Positions 9,923-18,979 of a DNA stretch of 64,000 nucleotides are shown here, piece by piece (positions within the stretch are counted from its first letter, which is position 1; each line of letters opens with the position of its first letter). Under the pieces are notes generated by a model. The model saw only the letters and a program-made list of their open reading frames with translations. It had not been told where the DNA came from and ran no database searches. The translations under genes and the position numbers were made by a program. The DNA comes from Dama dama (Eukaryota; Chordata; Mammalia; Artiodactyla; Cervidae): NCBI RefSeq assembly GCF_033118175.1, contig NC_083688.1:1385501-1449500 (forward strand), given 5' to 3'.

Positions 9923-10504
9923 TGATTGTGATGGTGGTAAGTTATTACATTTCTTTGCAGCTGGTCTAGTGGGGGAGTCACTGGCGTGAACAGCCACTGT
10001 TGTGGTTCTGGGGTGATTGGCCATGCCAGGGGCCATGGGTTCTCTTTCCAGGTGTGGTTGGACCCCCTGCGAAGGCTCACTCCCCCACGCTTTGCCCAGC
10101 GCATCTTAGACCAGCCTTAGCAGAGCTGGTCTTGAACCTGCCCTGAGGTGGTTAATAGCTTTAACGTGAAAAGCCTCTTTTCTTCTAGCTTCTGGGGGAT
10201 TAGGGTGAAGAAGGAGAATGTTAGTGTCAGCCACGGGTGCCTCTAAGCAAAACTGTTGACCTGGGGGCCAGGACCTTGAAATCCAGATTCACCTTGGATG
10301 AGTCCGAGTAGCAATAAATAATCTTCCTGTTGTCTTTGCTTTCAAAACACATCCAGAAACAGTCACGTCTCACCCGCTCTGTAGCTTCCGCGGCGGGCCT
10401 TCCCCTCTCCCCAGGGTTCCGGCGCGGGACCCCTGCCTGCCTGAGTGTTTCCAGCGTTGCCCCCCACACAGGTAGTTCTCTACGCATGCTGTGGCCAAGG
10501 CCTG

Positions 10505-11016
10505 TTAAACGTGATGTCACATCGCTCTCTGCTTGGAAAGGCCTCCCTGCTGAAAGCTGGCCACTGGCTTGCATCTCCCTCAGAGTAAAAGCTGCAGTAC
10601 CCGCTGTGTCTGTGAGCCCTGCTGGAGGCGCGTGGACCCCTCGCCCCCTCCCACCCTGCCCCCCGGTGGGGCCCCCCAGTGGTCCTCGACTTTGTCCGGT
10701 GAGCTCTGGCCCCGGCCTTTTCACCCCGCTGTTCCCTCTGCCTGGAGCATCTTCCCCAGACATCTGCTAGCTCGTTCCCTTGCCTCTTCAACTACCCAAG
10801 TACCACCTTACTAGAGAGGCTTCCCTGGCCCCCACACCCCACCTGAGACACTTGCAGGCCCCGCACCCCATTCTTGCCTCTCACTGCCTTGCTTTTGACA
10901 TTTGTCTCCCTGCTAGAAAGTGAGCTTCATGAATGCAGGACCTTGTACTGTGCTCACTGCTGAAGCCCCAGTGCCTAGAGCACCCTCAGTGAATGTTTGT
11001 TGAATGAATGAATGAT
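10505..11016 (+). mobile_element. L2 LINE 3' end, ~0.5 kb
   Basis: Sense L2, starting at AACGTGATGTCACATCGCTC (consensus AATCTGATCATGTCACTCCC). It continues with CTCAGAGTAAAAGCTGCAGT, the CCCTCTGCCTGGAGCATCTT block, AGAGAGGCTTCCCTGGCCCC and GAAAGTGAGCTTCATGAATG, ending AATGTTTGTTGAATGAATGA. This is the non-LTR 3' region; no coding capacity remains. Confidence 0.75.
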
Positions 11017-11064
11017 CACATCATCCTTCCTTGAGAGCAGTTGTGCCGTCTACAGAGAATGGGC

Positions 11065-11495
11065 GGTTCGGTTCGGTTCAGTTCAGTTCAGTCGCTCAGT
11101 CGTGTCCGACTCTTTGTGACCCCATGGACTGTAGCACACCAGGCCTCCCTGTTCATCACCAACTTCCAGAACTTGCTCAAACTCATGTCCATCGAGTCGG
11201 TGATGCCATCCAACCATCTCATCCACTCTTCTCCAGTAGCATATTGGGCACCTCCCCACCTGGGGAGTTCATCTTTCAGTGTCCTATCTTTTTGCCTTTT
11301 CATACTGTTCATGGGGTTCTCAAGGCAAGAATGCTGAAGTGGTTTGCCATTCCCTTCCCCAGTGGACCATGTTTTGTCAGAACTCTGCACCATGACTCAT
11401 CCATCTTGGGTGGCCCTGCATGGCATGGCTCATGGTTTCATAGTTAGACAAGGCTGTGGTCCGTGTGATCAGTTTGGTTCGTTTTCTGTAGAGAA
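11065..11495 (-). mobile_element. BovB LINE with a large internal deletion
   Basis: The left part (11065 to about 11230) is the antisense BovB 3' end. It starts with the pentamer tail GGTTCGGTTCGGTTCAGTTC, followed by AGTCGCTCAGTCGTGTCCGA. The right part (TCAAGGCAAGAATGCTGAAG, TGGACCATGTTTTGTCAGAA, GTTAGACAAGGCTGTGGTCC) is a sequence I remember from the 5' end of antisense BovB copies. Almost all of ORF2 is therefore missing between about 11230 and 11300. Confidence 0.85.
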
Positions 11496-11804
11496 TGGGC
11501 AGCCATTGCCTTCTTCTCCCCTGACCCAAGCAAAAGCTTGTCGCTCCAAATACCAGCAGGATGTATTTGGATGAGCTGATCACAGAGTTTTCTGCCATGA
11601 GTTAAACACTGGTGTGATCTTGTGGGTACATTTATTGAGTTGACTTTTGAAGAGGTTTGAAAGCCTCTTACCAGCAGGATTATGTATTTAGGTAGCTGCC
11701 TGATAGACCTTTCTGTGGGAGATATGGGTCTGATTATAGAGATAAAGAAGAAATCCAAAGAAGTGACAGGATGCCCTCAAGATCACCTCCTGATTAGTAG
11801 TAGC

Positions 11805-11868
11805 AGCGTGCAAGCTAAGTTGCTTCAGTTGTGTCTGACTCTTGGCAGCTGTGGACTGTAGCCCAGAA
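11805..11868 (-). mobile_element. Bov-tA SINE fragment
   Basis: GCAAGCTAAGTTGCTTCAGT, TGTGTCTGACTCTTGGCAGC and TGTGGACTGTAGCCC are the antisense 3' part of Bov-tA, truncated at about 60 bp. Confidence 0.7.
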
Positions 11869-11911
11869 CAAGGTCTAAATCAGGTCATCTCATTTAGCCA
11901 CCCTCATATCC

Positions 11912-12131
11912 TGGGCTTTCCAGATGGCGCTAGTGGTAAAGAACCCGCCTGCCCATGCAGGAGGCATAAGAGACCCGGGTTCCATCCCTCAGTCGGGATG
12001 ATCCCTGGAGGAGGGCATGGAAACCCGCTGCAGTATTCTTACCTGGAGGATCCCATGGACAGAGGAGCCTGGCGGGCTACAGTCCATGGGGTTGCAAAGA
12101 GTCAGACATGACTGAAGCGACTGAGCATGCA
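11912..12131 (+). mobile_element. Bov-tA SINE
   Basis: Full element: GGGCTTTCCAGATGGCGCTA, GTGGTAAAGAACCCGCCTGC, B-box GGGTTCCATCCC, GGCGGGCTACAGTCCATGGG and CAGACATGACTGAAGCGACT. A short insertion in the tRNA-like loop (GGCATAAGAGACC) is a common subfamily feature. It is inserted just before an antisense L2 tail. Confidence 0.92.
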
Positions 12132-12138
12132 TGTGTAT

Positions 12139-12228
12139 CCATTTACTGAGCACCTGCTAAGTCTTAAGCTCTGAAGATTCACAGATGGGTGGCTCCTGTC
12201 CATGAAGGGCTCACTGTCTAGACCCTCA
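12139..12228 (-). mobile_element. L2 LINE 3' fragment
   Basis: ATTTACTGAGCACCTGCTAA, TCCTGTCCATGAAGGGCTCA and CTGTCTAGACCC match antisense L2 (ATTTATTGAGCACCTACT, CCCTGCCCTCAAGGAGCTCA, CAGTCTAG). Confidence 0.6.
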
Positions 12229-12420
12229 GTCTTACCACATAAGCCTCCCATCCCAAATCACATCATTTAAAGCTCTCTCAACCTTCCTCCCAAACGCTGG
12301 GGTGTTTCAAGCACACCCTCCATCTAAACGTTTCCACCACCTTCCGCCGTCCCTGCCCCGATGACTCCTGCTGGTTTTCCATTTCCCTTCCAATTCAGTC
12401 TGGCTCAAAACACCATCCCC

Positions 12421-12642
12421 AGACTTCCATGGTGGTCCAGCAGTTAACAATTCTCCTTCCAATGTAGGGTTCGAGCTCTGGTCAGGGAACTAAGATCCCG
12501 CATTCTTTGGGGCCCCTAAGCCCGCCTGCCCATGTGCCACAACTAGAGAGAAGCCCACGGGCCACAAAGAAGGACCCGCATGCCTCAGCAAGCACGCCCC
12601 ACATGCTGCAGTTAAGACCCAGCGTGGCCAGAGATGATAAAC
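12421..12642 (+). mobile_element. CHR-type tRNA-Glu SINE
   Basis: AGACTTCCATGGTGGTCCAG, GTTCGAGCTCTGGTCAGGGA, ACTAAGATCCCGCATTC, CACAACTAGAGAGAAGCCCA and GCTGCAGTTAAGACCCAGCG follow the CHR consensus from end to end. Confidence 0.92.
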
Positions 12643-12864
12643 CAAGGCGCCGTTCCCAGCCCAGCTCAGTCTGCGCCTGGCCGTTGCAGGCGATGAGTTG
12701 GGGCGATGCCTGTCTTTCTCGGGTATGCATGGGAGGCTGAGTGTTGTATCTCTCAACTTGACCGTGGCTACTGGAAATGCGTCTCCCAGTCCAGGGGCAA
12801 CAGAACAGCTCCGTGGGGAGACCCAAGCCTGTGTTGTTACGTGGGAAACCCAGCTTCCAAGTCT

Positions 12865-13000
12865 GGGCTCGCTGTGAGCCTCAGGGTTCTCGTCTATAAA
12901 TGAGGATGAGAAAACGCTCCATCGTTACTGGGGAGGTAGGAAGAGTCACAGTGTGTGAGGGGTCCATCACGGCTCCTGGCCTGTTGAGAATGGGCCGTGC
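12865..13000 (+). mobile_element. MIR SINE fragment
   Basis: GCTGTGAGCCTCAGGGTTCT, CGTCTATAAATGAGGATGAG and, further on, CACAGTGTGTGAGGGG resemble the central MIR. A second sense MIR-like piece starts 40 bases downstream. Confidence 0.5.
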
Positions 13001-13039
13001 AAAGCCCGTGGCGGGTGGTGAATGGCGTGCTTCCTGGAG

Positions 13040-13130
13040 CCCAAAGGCCTGGTTCAAATCCTGCCTTTGTGGCTCTCCAGCGCTTTGACCTTGGAGGAGT
13101 CACTTGGCCTGTCTCTGTCTCATTTGCCGG
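13040..13130 (+). mobile_element. MIR SINE fragment
   Basis: GCCTGGTTCAAATCCTGCCT, TTTGACCTTGGAGGAGTCAC and TTGGCCTGTCTCTGTCTC match the 5' half of MIR (GGTTCAAATCCCAGCTC, TGACCTTGGGCAAGTCAC). Confidence 0.6.
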
Positions 13131-13239
13131 CTGCAGTGGACGTCTGCCCTCGGGAGTCCCTGAGAGTCTGTGGGTATCTTGTAATAAACCCGTTAACGGC
13201 TTACGGAAAAGACTGGAATCTTGTAGAAAAAAAAATAGG

Positions 13240-13335
13240 AGCAGCTCCCTGATTTACAAATGGGGAAACTGAGGCCCAGGGAGGCAGAACAGAGACCCTG
13301 CCGTCTCTCAGTCCCGAGTCGCTGTGTCTGCTGCC
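13240..13335 (-). mobile_element. MIR SINE fragment
   Basis: TGATTTACAAATGGGGAAAC followed by TGAGGCCCAGGGAGGCAGAA is the antisense MIR core (TTTTACAGATGAGGAAACTGAGGC). Confidence 0.6.
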
Positions 13336-13589
13336 CCCCGGGGCTGGCCGCGCCCCGGGACCCGGTGACACCTCTGAGAGCTTGTCCCTGGGGTGGGGCT
13401 GGAGTCAGCCTCGTGCTCCCCGGCTTCGTTCCCCCAACTGAGAAAAGATGCCTTGGATATGCTTTGTGTCACAGCCGCTCCTCATCTGCAAACCCTGTAA
13501 TTCTCCGAGAGAAAGGAGGGGGAAAAAATGCCGACGTAGTCTGCCCGACTCCTGGGCCAAGATTTAGTGACGGGAACTGTAGCGAGGTC

Positions 13590-13690
13590 TCGCATTACTG
13601 AGCCTTCATTACTTTTACAAAATATGTTCCGGTGGGTTCACCCACAGCTATAAAGCGCTGTCGTAAATAATTAAACTCCGCTTGTCAAGG
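13590..13690. other. Candidate conserved non-coding block
   Basis: A repeat-free 100 bp, AT-richer than its surroundings: TTACTTTTACAAAATATGTT, CACCCACAGCTATAAAGCGC, GTCGTAAATAATTAAACTCC. It holds a GTCGTAAA Hox/Cdx-like string and a TAATTA core. The suggestion of constraint is compositional only. Confidence 0.2.
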
Positions 13691-13934
13691 GGGCCGAGGT
13701 GGGGCTGGAGAAACCGCGACTTCAGGGAGCAGGGGGCCGGCGGAGGGGAGGTCGGGACCCGTGGGCTGCCTGCTCCTTGTGACCTTGAACAGCACTTTCC
13801 TCCATCCGGGCCCGGCTCCCCAGGGGCTGATGCGGAGGTCGGAGCAGGTGGTCTCCAAAGCCCCTGCCGGCTCTGACAGTCAGCGATGCTCTGTTCCACT
13901 GATCATGCCTTTTGGGGAGGGCGGTTCTATGCAT

Positions 13935-14310
13935 CCTTCCATTAATCCAAGTTCCGGGCGCGCTGTCAGACCCTTGGAGAGCAAGTGGGCATGGCATGCA
14001 CAGTCTCAGCTCACGGTTCAGCGGAGAAAGACATCCAGGAAACTGATCACAACGCTAGGATAAGCCAGGGCAGGGGAGAGCCCCAGAAGGCTTCCTGGAG
14101 GAGGTGCTCTTGGACTTGCCCTGAGACCATGGGTCGGAGTTAGACAAAGGGGGGCTTTTGAGGAAGGTATCATCCTGTGCAAGGGTGCAGAGGAGGACCT
14201 AAGAATTAGAAGGCTGGTGGCCAGTTCTGTCAAGGGCGAAGGTGGCCCGGGAGTGTTGGTGGGTGATAGGAGCTGATCTGGTGGTCTTGAATGTCAGGCT
14301 GAGGGATGTG
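13935..14310 (-). mobile_element. L2 LINE 3' region
   Basis: GAAGGCTTCCTGGAGGAGGT, GCTCTTGGACTTGCCCTGAG and the following AGGATGAG-like stretch read as antisense L2 (GGAAGGCTTCCTGGAGGAGG, TGACATTTGAGCTGAG). The left part resembles the TSD-proximal L2 segment GAGACAGACA, but is diverged. Confidence 0.55.
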
Positions 14311-14449
14311 CTTTATCACAAAGGCAGTTGGGCTTCCACAGGTCTATGCCTCCACCTCGGCAAAGCAGAGTTAGGGTGAGGTACCCTAGCCCCTGCCCAT
14401 CCCCCCCGTTTACTCCTTCCTTGGATTTGGTGGAGTGTAGTCACTTTTT

Positions 14450-14560
14450 CTGGAGGAGGGCTTGGCAAGCGCTCCAGTATTCTTGCCTGGAGAGTCCCAT
14501 GGACAGAGGAGCCTGGTGGGCTACAGTCCATGAGGTCGCAGAATCAGACATGACTGAGCA
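14450..14560 (+). mobile_element. Bov-tA SINE, 5'-truncated
   Basis: Only the Bov-A body survives: GGAGGAGGGCTTGGCAAGC, CCAGTATTCTTGCCTGGAGA, GGTGGGCTACAGTCCATGAG and GACATGACTGAGCA. It runs directly into a CA microsatellite, which probably grew from the SINE tail. Confidence 0.88.
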
Positions 14561-14589
14561 TACACACACACACACACACACATACACAC
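14561..14589. repeat. (CA)n microsatellite at a SINE tail
   Basis: An alternating TACACACACA... run of about 28 bases with one CATAC interruption, directly abutting the Bov-tA 3' end. Confidence 0.95.
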
Positions 14590-14597
14590 TCGCTTTT

Positions 14598-14850
14598 TCA
14601 GGCTGCTTGACAAAATATCAGCCTGGGGGCTTAAACAGCAGGAGTTTCTTTGCTCACAGGTCCTGGAGGCTGGGCACCCCAGGCTGGGCGGGGGCAGGGC
14701 TGGTGTCCAAGGCCCCCCGACTCGCAGGCGGCACCGTCTCTGCGCCTCACACGGTCTCTGCTCTGCCCGTCCCTGGTGTCTGTCTGTGTCCCAGTTTCTT
14801 CTTCTCACAAGGACCCCCGTCAGAGTGGGCCGAGGACTCACTGACTGCAC
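14598..14850 (-). mobile_element. MaLR (MST/MLT1-type) LTR fragment
   Basis: TGACAAAATATCAGCCTGGG, GGCTTAAACAGCAGGAGTTT, TTGCTCACAGGTCCTGGAGG, CCCAGTTTCTTCTTCTCACA and AAGGACCCCCGTCAGAGTGG follow the antisense MaLR LTR pattern (ACAAAATACCACAGACTGGG, CTTAAACAACAGAAATTTA, TTCTCACAGTTCTGGAGGC). Confidence 0.7.
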
Positions 14851-15474
14851 CTAACTGGGTCAGTCCCGCCTGCAGCTGGTCCCTGGGATTCCCGCCATCC
14901 TCCACCCACTCTGTAGTCCCCGGCTGCTTTGTGCGGGGGCCTCCTTGCTCCTCCAGGGACCTTTCTGATCTGCCCTGCCCCCTGCGCCCCGTGATGCCCC
15001 TGAGAGACTCTGTGCTGGACCAACACCAGGCCTTAGGTGCCCCTCCCCTCCCCCGCACTGCCGTCCTGATGATTTCTGAATCGCTCCTCCCTGTTGTGCT
15101 CCTACCACCCAAGCACCCAGGGGTCTCATATCAGACTCTCTTGCTGAAGACCCCCCCTCCCTGGGCTTGAGGGAAGGGCGGGCACCCCACCTTCTCTTGG
15201 TAGGGGCGGAGCCCTCAGAATTCCAACAGCTCTTCCCCAGCCCCCCGCATCTCCAGGCCCCTCGGTCTTTCCACCCCCTTCTAAGCTGGAGGTGGGAGCG
15301 CAGGGCGGCAGGGCCAGTTCTCACCACCTTCTCTGTAAACCCTGCTTGCGCGGCTCACGCCTCATCTCAGATGCCGGTGTGCTGGCATCTGCTGCCTGTC
15401 GTTTTTGAACCTCATCCCAAATGGAGACCCAAACAGTTCCATTTTAACATCCGTTTAACATACCCTCAGACATA
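14851..15474. other. GC-rich stretch without a recognised gene
   Basis: Cytosine-rich, with chance open frames on both strands and no start, splice or domain pattern I can support. It may hide a very old L2 upstream of the clear L2 at 15475. Confidence 0.35.
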
Positions 15475-15832
15475 CCGTAAGCATTCCTGCCCCAGGACCT
15501 TTGCACACGCTGTGCTGTTTCCACTTCCTCTGCCTAAACATCCTGTCCCCAAACCCCTGCGTGGCTGAGGCCTCGTATACCAGCCTCAAATGTCTCCCCT
15601 GTCATCACGTCCCCCTCCCCAGCTGGTCACACTGTCAGATCACTGAGCTCTTTCCCTCTGGAGAATGCGTATCAAGCCCTGAAGCGATCCATTGCCTGTC
15701 TTCAGGCCACACCCTCTTCCTGCACTGCCTTACCACATTCCCTCCGTGAGACTTGGTTGGTTTTGTTCACTCATCCCAGAGGTGAGGTGGTGCCTGGCAC
15801 AAAGCTGACACTCAGTAAGAATAGGTTTGGGT
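15475..15832 (+). mobile_element. L2 LINE 3' end
   Basis: CCAGGACCTTTGCACACGCT, GTGCTGTTTCCACTTCCTCT, ACTTGGTTGGTTTTGTTCAC and GGTGCCTGGCACAAAGCTGA are the L2 landmarks in order (CAGGGCCTTTGCACTTGCTGTTCC, TTTGTTCACTGCTGTATCC, GTGCCTGGCACATAG). Confidence 0.72.
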
Positions 15833-17048
15833 GATCTTTCCCCTTCCTCTGACCAGTCAGCGCGGGGGGTCTGCCGTCTGGCCTGTAGGGTGTGACAAAG
15901 GCGTGGGGACATCTCAGAGGGTCCAGGTAACAGGGACTGCAGAGCTCTGTCCATCTGTTGGATGCCGATGGCAAAGGCGAGTCAGTGCTCAGAGTGGCTC
16001 GAGCCAGCCTGTCCAGCTCTTGCTGGGTCCTCTTCTACGGACGAGGAGCTGGATGAGTCAGGAGCTGGACCACAGATGCTCAGACTCCAGGCAGGAACTC
16101 TTGGGCGTGGGGAGGTGTCAGCGAATATTGAAACAGGAGGAAGCGGGGGAGTGAGGAGTCAGTGTGCTGCTGACCACCCCCTGCCCAGGTGGGGGCCACG
16201 CAAGGCCCCCCTGTCACTGGGAGTGGGAGGGGGCCCAGCTGTGAGCCGGCTTGCCTGGGGCGGGGAAAGTTCTCTCCCCAGGGGAGAACCAGCCTTCACA
16301 GCAGGCAGCCCGATGGGAGAGGCTGATCAGACTAGGGATGGGAGGGCAGGAGACAGGGGTGTAGACAGATCCCTGGGGCAGGGGGCAGTTGGGCAGAGAA
16401 AGCCAGTCTAGCCAGGGGAGGAGAAGTTGGAGATGGGCTTCCTCAGGGGCTATGACCCTGGTCTCAGCTTTCCTTGGCTCCAGGCCACGTGGGGAGAGTG
16501 GCCCGGTGGCCTGGGACGTGGTACCCAGCCTAAAGCTCACAGGTATTGCCGCTACTCCTAACCGTAATGAGGTCAGAGTTTTAAACAAGGCTGTTTGCTT
16601 GGTGGGCAGTGGGCAGCTGAGCAGCCGTTCGTGGTGCGGCCGCTGGGTGCTCGCTGAGGTGAGGGGTGTGTGCCTCCCGAGGGTGCGGGCAGACACCCCC
16701 AGGCACACTGCCAGCCCTCACCTGGGCGTCAGTGTTCCAGCGGGGGCGGCGGCTGGTGGACGGGCGGCTTCCTCGCCTGTCCGTGAGGGGCAGCAGTCCT
16801 GAGTGTGCCCCAGGCTGTCTCAGGAGGGCCCCGGTGGGGTGGGGCCCGTTTCTCCCGGGGAGGTGCTCAGCGCTCACCTTCGTGGCCTCTCTTCCCCCTT
16901 CCTCTCCCTTCTGACCCCCTTGCCCGGCACGTGGTGTCCTGGGATCACCTCCTTCATAACTGACCTGCACCCAAGTCCTTGTCTGCTCTGGAGGGAACCC
17001 CAAGAAAGAAAGGTGGTTGGGAGACTGGAGAAGATGGAGTGTTCTGTT
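15833..17048. other. GC-rich unique stretch without a gene
   Basis: No supported repeat or gene. A weak MIR-like antisense string may lie at about 16035-16095 (CTACGGACGAGGAGCTGGAT). Open frames of 140-165 codons overlap in several frames, as expected in GC-rich DNA. Confidence 0.35.
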
Positions 17049-17049
17049 T

Positions 17050-17150
17050 TTCTTACGGAGGAATCATGAGTTCAGAGAGGTTAAACAGCTTCGCCTGTGT
17101 TACCCAGCCAGGAAGGGAGGAGCCTGGCTCAGAACCCAGGCCTGTTTTGG
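17050..17150 (-). mobile_element. MIR SINE fragment
   Basis: GAGTTCAGAGAGGTTAAACA, CTGTGTTACCCAGCCAGGAA and GGCTCAGAACCCAGGCCTG match antisense MIR (TCAGAGAGGTTAAGTAACTTGCC, CACACAGCTAG, TTTGAACCCAGGC). Confidence 0.65.
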
Positions 17151-17294
17151 TCCACAAGGTCCAGATGGTAATCTGGAGAGCAGAAAGTACAGCTGGGACT
17201 CTGGAGCCTCGCTAGCTTCTTGCTTATGGGGCAGCAAAAGGTCCCTGGACTTGGCTTCCAGAAGATTCTGCAAGGGGCAGAATTTAAGAGGTAC

Positions 17295-17503
17295 TGAAAG
17301 TGAAAGTGATAGTTGCTCAGTCGTGTCTGACTCTGTGACCCCGTGGACTGTAGCCCACCAGGCTCCCCCGTCCGTGGGATTCTCCAGGCAAGAATATTGG
17401 AGTGGGGTGCCATGCCCTCCTCCGGGGGGTCTTCCCCACCCGGGGATTGAACCAGCTCTCCTGCACTGCAGGCAGACTCTTTCCTTTCTGAGCCACCAAA
17501 AGA
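17295..17503 (-). mobile_element. Bov-tA SINE
   Basis: Antisense full-length copy: GAAAGTGAAAGTGATAGTTG, CAGTCGTGTCTGACTCTGTG, GGATTCTCCAGGCAAGAATA, CCCGGGGATTGAACCAGCTC (B-box side) and TTTCTGAGCCACC (head). Confidence 0.93.
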
Positions 17504-17719
17504 GACCCTGTGGACCCCAGATTCAGGGGCTGAGAGGCTAACGCTGTGTGTGTCAAAATGAGGAGAGTCAAGGGCCCAGGCGTCTAGCCACGACCAGGGG
17601 CAGGGGCTCCGGCAGCTGTGGGGTCAGAGAGGGAGGGCCAGGCAGCAGGAGCCCTGCAGGTGGGGATGTGGAATTAAAAGCCGACAAGGCGGGGGTGAGC
17701 GGAGGAGGCCCAGCCCTCC

Positions 17720-17915
17720 CCCGCACAGATGGCGCAATTAGAAGGTTGGACAGATTCTCTGCTGAAGACGCCACTGGGGGAAAGGAAACAGTTCTGCGGG
17801 GGGTCTTTTCTCTATTTTAAAAGCAGCCGGCAGTGTGTAATTCCTTCAAGTAAATTGTGTATTTAAGTGCTCAGGGTGGAGATGCAGCCGCGGCACTGGC
17901 TTCTCTGTGGAAATT
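17720..17915. other. Candidate conserved non-coding block
   Basis: A repeat-free island in GC-rich DNA: ACAGATGGCGCAATTAGAAG, TCTCTATTTTAAAAGCAGCC, GTGTGTAATTCCTTCAAGTA, AATTGTGTATTTAAGTGCTC. It contains a CAGATGG E-box, a CAATTAG homeodomain-like core, a CTATTTTAA MEF2-like string and TTAAGTGC (NKX2-like). Function is inferred from motif content only. Confidence 0.22.
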
Positions 17916-18642
17916 AGAAAGATGCGGGGCCCTTGTCTCCGGCGCTCCCACTGGGGGCGGCGGGGCAGATGGCACCCCTCTTGTATTGTCTCCCAAGGCA
18001 GCGGGGGGTCCGCCCCGTGCCCCCTTCTGAGATGGCTGTGCCTGACCCCCCCAGCAGAGGACACTCTCCCCAGGACTTCTCAGGGCTCAGACCGCCCCCA
18101 CTGCCCCTGTGTCCGCACGAAACGGCAGGATTGCCAAGCGTTTGTGGAAGTCCAGGAGGGTGGGGGCCCCATCGACGGACGAAGGCCTACCCGGGGCATT
18201 TTAAGGAGCTTCTTGGAGACGGCGCCTTGGAGCAGCACCAGGCACACAGTAGGTGTTTAGGAGACACCAGCGCTGTGTCCCCGACTCTCTCAGCCCTGCT
18301 TCCACCCGGTGACCTCTGGGGCAGGGTGGGGTGGGCTACACTCGGGGCCTGGGGGGCCTTGGGGGTGTCATCGTTCTCCCCCTGAGCCAGCCCCTGCCCG
18401 CATGCCCCCAGCTCCCCCTCCGCGGCCCAGAGGTGGAGGAGGCGGGCGGGACCGGAGCCTGCCCTTCAGACCCGCTCTCTGCGTTGAAAGGAGCGGGATC
18501 GGGGTTTACTTCAAGGGCAGGGACACGGTGAAGAGCCCTGGGGACCCCCACCCTGGTCCCTTTCAAGAGGGCAAATCTGCTGTTCCCCTCCGGAGCCTGG
18601 GATGGACAGATGGGGGTAGGATTCAAGGGAGCTTGGGTTCCC
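17916..18642. other. GC-rich unique stretch without a gene
   Basis: C/G-rich with scattered CpG (CTCCGGCGCTCCCACTGGGG) but not dense enough to call a CpG island by eye. No repeat or gene is supported. Confidence 0.35.
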
Positions 18643-18978
18643 GTGTGTGTGTGTGCGTGCGTGTGTGCATATATGTGTGTGTGTGTGCACACGCATGTTA
18701 CAGCGCCCTTCTCTGTGTGTGTGTCTCTGTGTGTATCTCTGTGTGTGCGTGCATATATGTGTGTGTGTCTCTGTGTGTGTGTGTGTGTGTGTGTGTCTGT
18801 GTGTGCGTGCATATGTGTGTCTGTGTGTGTGTGTGTCTCTGTCTATCTCTGTGTGCGTGCATGTGTGTCTGTGTGTGTGTGTGTCTCTGTCTATCTCTGT
18901 GTGCGTGCATATGTGTGTATGTGTGTGTGCACGCATGCGCGTGATGCAGCACCCTTCTCTGTGTGTGTCTCTGTGTCT
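18643..18978. repeat. TG-rich minisatellite with ~50-bp higher-order unit
   Basis: About 0.34 kb built from (TG)n, (TC)n and short TATG variants. A unit running from GTGTGCGTGCAT through TGTGTCTGTGTGTGTGTG to TCTCTGTCTATCTCT is repeated at about 18798-18850 and 18850-18898. Near-identical flanks CAGCGCCCTTCTCTGTGTGT (about 18700) and CAGCACCCTTCTCTGTGTGT (about 18945) bracket it. Alternating purine-pyrimidine runs could adopt Z-DNA. Confidence 0.93.
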
Positions 18979-18979
18979 G

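Noticed and set aside
10380..10480. CpG-containing patch that might be a promoter island
   Set aside because: Only about 100 bp with few CpGs, no TATA, Inr or exon beside it. The same judgement applies to 26190-26310 and 60955-61050.
14328..15170. 280-codon plus-strand frame
   Set aside because: It reads through a Bov-tA body, a CA microsatellite and a MaLR remnant, so it cannot be one ancestral coding exon.
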